NCBI RefSeq assembly: GCF_023487995.1
Contig: NZ_JAMFKN010000008.1
Location: forward strand, 1-64,000
DNA: 64,000 nt
Direction of reading: 5' to 3'
Source: Thermohalobaculum sediminis
Lineage (GTDB): Bacteria > Pseudomonadota > Alphaproteobacteria > Rhodobacterales > Rhodobacteraceae
Made by a program: the position numbers and the translations under genes. This document shows positions 60,758-64,000 of this stretch, piece by piece; position 1 is the first letter of the stretch; each line of letters begins with the position of its first letter. Below the pieces are notes generated by a model. That model was not told where the DNA came from, did no database searches, and worked only from the letters and a program-made list of their open reading frames with translations.

Positions 60758-61690
60758 ATGACCCCCCGCCCCACCCGCCGCCGGTTCCTGACCATCGCCG
60801 CCGCGGCCGCGGCCCTGCCCGGCGCGGCCTTGTCCACGACACCCGCCTTCCGCTGGCGCGGCACCGCGCTGGGCGCCGAAGCCTCGCTCACGCTGGTGGG
60901 CGTGGACGGCGCGCGTGCCGAGCGGCTCGCGCGCGGCATCGAGGCCGAGATCCTGCGGCTCGAGGACATCTTCAGCCTCTACCGCCCGGGCTCGGCGCTC
61001 TCGAGGCTGAACCGCGACGGCGGCCTCGAGATGCCTCCGCCGGAACTCGTCGAGCTGCTCGGGCTCTGCGGCGCGATCCACGACGCGACCGGCGGGGCCT
61101 TCGACCCTACGGTGCAGCCGCTCTGGACGCGCCACGCCGGCGCGGCCGCCGAGGGCCGCGCGGCAACCGCGATCGAGATCGCGCAGGCCCGTGCGCTGAC
61201 GGGCTGGGAGGGGATCGCGTTCGGCGCGGACCGCATTGCGCTTCGCCCCGGCATGGCGCTCACGCTCAACGGCATCGCGCAGGGTGCGATCGCCGACCGG
61301 GTGGCCGCGCGGCTGGCTGCCGAGGGGCTGACGGACGTGCTGGTCGACATGGGCGAGGTCGTGGGGCTGGGCCACCGCCCCGACGGCACGCCCTGGCAGG
61401 CCGGCATCGCCGACCCCGAGGGCGCGATCCTCGCCCGCGTGGGCCTCGGCGGCCGGGCGCTCGCCACCACCGCGCCGGGCGGCACGCTGATCGACCCCGG
61501 CCGCGGGCTCGGCCACATCCTCGATCCGCGCACCGGCGGCGCCGGGGCGCGCTGGCGCGTCGTGTCGGTCTCGGCCCGGCGCGCAGCGCTGGCTGACGGA
61601 CTCTCGACCGGCCTTGCGTTGATGGAACGCGCGGCAATCGACCACGCGCTGGCCCGCTGGCCCGACGCTAAACTTGAACTCATCGTCTGA
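60758..61690 (+). CDS. nosX: NosX, ApbE-type flavin transferase
   Basis: 310 residues with a twin-arginine signal (TRRRFLTIAAAAAALPGAAL). ApbE marks are the region GGAFDPTVQPLW, TLNGIAQGAIADRVA, DMGEVVGLG and TTAPGGTLIDPG with HILDPRTG. It attaches FMN to a Thr of NosR (SGATVT) in the periplasm. The ATG at 60758 is set by the Tat signal and by nosL ending at 60756. Confidence 0.93.
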   Translation: MTPRPTRRRFLTIAAAAAALPGAALSTTPAFRWRGTALGAEASLTLVGVDGARAERLARGIEAEILRLEDIFSLYRPGSALSRLNRDGGLEMPPPELVELLGLCGAIHDATGGAFDPTVQPLWTRHAGAAAEGRAATAIEIAQARALTGWEGIAFGADRIALRPGMALTLNGIAQGAIADRVAARLAAEGLTDVLVDMGEVVGLGHRPDGTPWQAGIADPEGAILARVGLGGRALATTAPGGTLIDPGRGLGHILDPRTGGAGARWRVVSVSARRAALADGLSTGLALMERAAIDHALARWPDAKLELIV

Positions 61691-61712
61691 TGCCAACCCG
61701 AAGGAGAAACGC

Positions 61713-62096
61713 ATGAGACTCGCAAGCCCCGCCCTGCTGGCCCTTCTCGCCGCCCTCGTCGCAAGTCCCGCCCTGGCGGATGGCGATGCCGAAAAGGGCC
61801 AGAAGGTCTACAACAAGTGCAAGGCCTGCCACGCGGTCGGCGAAGGCGCGAAGAACAAGGTCGGGCCCGCGCTGAACGGCATCGTCGGCAAGGAGATCGC
61901 CTCGGCCGAGGGCTTCTCCTACTCGGACGCCTTCATGGCCAAGAAGGCCGAGGGCTTCACCTGGACCGAGGAGAACCTCGAGGCCTATCTCGAGAAGCCC
62001 AAGGATTTCATCCCGGGCAACAAGATGAGCTTCGCCGGCCTTAAGAAGGAGGACGAGCGGGAAGATGTCATCGCCTACCTCAAGACCTTCCAATAG
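61713..62096 (+). CDS. Class I cytochrome c (c2/c550 type)
   Basis: A 127-residue periplasmic monoheme cytochrome. Signal 1-22, heme site C36-K-A-C39-H40, axial Met in GNKMSFAGL, and a Lys-rich surface as in c2/c550 proteins that feed NirS, NosZ and oxidases. AAGGAG before the ATG. Placed directly after nosX, it is a likely electron donor for the denitrification enzymes. Confidence 0.9.
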   Translation: MRLASPALLALLAALVASPALADGDAEKGQKVYNKCKACHAVGEGAKNKVGPALNGIVGKEIASAEGFSYSDAFMAKKAEGFTWTEENLEAYLEKPKDFIPGNKMSFAGLKKEDEREDVIAYLKTFQ

Positions 62097-62100
62097 GCGC

Positions 62101-62625
62101 ATGGTCCGCGGCGGCGCCCGCCTCTCGGGCGCCGTCCTTGCGACCTGCCTCGGGCTTGCGATGCAGGCCGGGGCGCAGACGGGCGCCGCGCCACAGGACG
62201 CGGAGCCCGATTTCCACGCGATCTGGGAGGCGCGCTGCCTCTCCTGCCACGGCCATGCCGGCGCCTTCGCGCGCGAGCGGCTGACGCTCGAGGCCGGCGA
62301 GGTGCGCGGCCGCGGGGGGCGCGACCTGCGCCCGTTCCTCGCGCGCCATGGCGGCGGCCTGCCGCCCGATCAGGTTGAGCTCTTCCTCGACGTGCTCGCC
62401 CGGCAGCTCGCCTCGGGCGGCTTCTACGAGCGCGAGTGCCGCATCTGCCACGACAGCGCGCGCGAGCTTGCGCGCCTGCGCCTGGTGCTGCGCGACGGCC
62501 GCCTGATGGGCCGCTATTCGGGGCGCGAGATCGCCACCTTCCTGGTCGGCCACGGCCGGATGTCCGAGGCCGAGGCCGAGGCCATGACCGAAGCCCTTGC
62601 GGCGATCCTCAAGGGCGCACGCTGA
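62101..62625 (+). CDS. Uncharacterised diheme c-type cytochrome
   Basis: 174 residues, signal peptide to about residue 26 (MQAGAQ). Two heme sites: C46-L-S-C49-H50 and C113-R-I-C116-H117. Between them lies an Arg-rich region (GRGGRDLRPFLARHGGGLP), with a similar stretch after the second site (GRYSGREIATFLVGHGRM), suggesting an internal duplication. I do not recognise a named family. It starts 5 bp past the cytochrome c stop, so it should be co-transcribed, and it precedes the norC promoter. A role in electron supply or copper/heme chemistry of denitrification is inferred from place only. Confidence 0.75.
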   Translation: MVRGGARLSGAVLATCLGLAMQAGAQTGAAPQDAEPDFHAIWEARCLSCHGHAGAFARERLTLEAGEVRGRGGRDLRPFLARHGGGLPPDQVELFLDVLARQLASGGFYERECRICHDSARELARLRLVLRDGRLMGRYSGREIATFLVGHGRMSEAEAEAMTEALAAILKGAR

Positions 62626-62650
62626 CCGGCCTGCGCGCTTCTGCCACCCC

Positions 62651-62664
62651 TTGACTTTCGTTAA
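62651..62664 (+). promoter_or_regulatory. FNR/NnrR-type site upstream of norC
   Basis: TTGACTTTCGTTAA, one base off the TTGA-N6-TCAA palindrome, centred 71 bp before norC. Confidence 0.7.
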
Positions 62665-62728
62665 GGCCCCGCCGCGCGCCCGCGCGCATGGTCCCGCCAT
62701 CGCCAACCACTCCTGAAAGGAAGGCGCG

Positions 62729-64000
<1,272 letters not shown>

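Overview
The window is GC-rich DNA that fits an alphaproteobacterium, most likely of the Rhodobacteraceae/Paracoccus type. The evidence is gene order: nirS-E-C-F-DL-G-H-J-N with nirI divergent, then nosRZDFYLX, then norCB, plus a form I CO dehydrogenase cluster. No 16S gene or species marker is present, so the genus is open.

Region 1, about 1-23,050, is a mosaic accessory region. It has lower and uneven GC, IS3, IS6 and IS630 remnants, one complete IS6-type element, a cut-down tyrosine integrase, and a dispersed 24-60 bp intergenic repeat. It ends at a 3' half of tRNA-Thr(CGT) at 23,002-23,048, which looks like an integration (att) boundary. Cargo includes an isolated divergent pair of hopanoid genes (hpnN, hpnA) and a periplasm/outer-membrane group: sulfatase, outer-membrane barrel, metallophosphoesterase, and two DUF1254/DUF1214 proteins, one frameshifted in a G10 tract. 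A perfect FNR-type site lies upstream of the sulfatase. There are also two AT-rich membrane proteins, a COG2403-type GTPase, and an 883-residue fusion of phosphoribosyltransferase, alpha/beta hydrolase and erythromycin-esterase domains.

Region 2, about 23,050-29,640, holds radC, tRNA-Arg(CCG), a sulfotransferase and a large RTX-type secreted protein gene broken by an IS3 remnant.

Region 3, 29,762-37,808, is coxC-MSL-DEF. CoxL has the form I active-site motif AYRCSFR, so it should be a true aerobic CO dehydrogenase. CoxC is a MHYT-LytTR regulator. A pair of identical 10-bp direct repeats upstream of a plausible coxM promoter is a candidate operator.

Region 4, 37,972-64,000, is a denitrification cluster. 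On the minus strand nirS-E-C-F-DL-G-H-J-N runs on, with overlapping genes, into a sirohydrochlorin-chelatase-like gene, a small membrane protein and a TPC-motif metal P-type ATPase. On the plus strand are nirI-nnrS, nosRZDFYLX, two c-type cytochrome genes, norC and the start of norB, which is cut by the window end. TTGA-N6-TCAA type sites lie before nirS/nirI and nosR, and a near match lies before norC. Together these genes encode nitrite to NO to N2O to N2 reduction. Next to CO dehydrogenase they suggest that electrons from CO could feed denitrification; that coupling is inferred.
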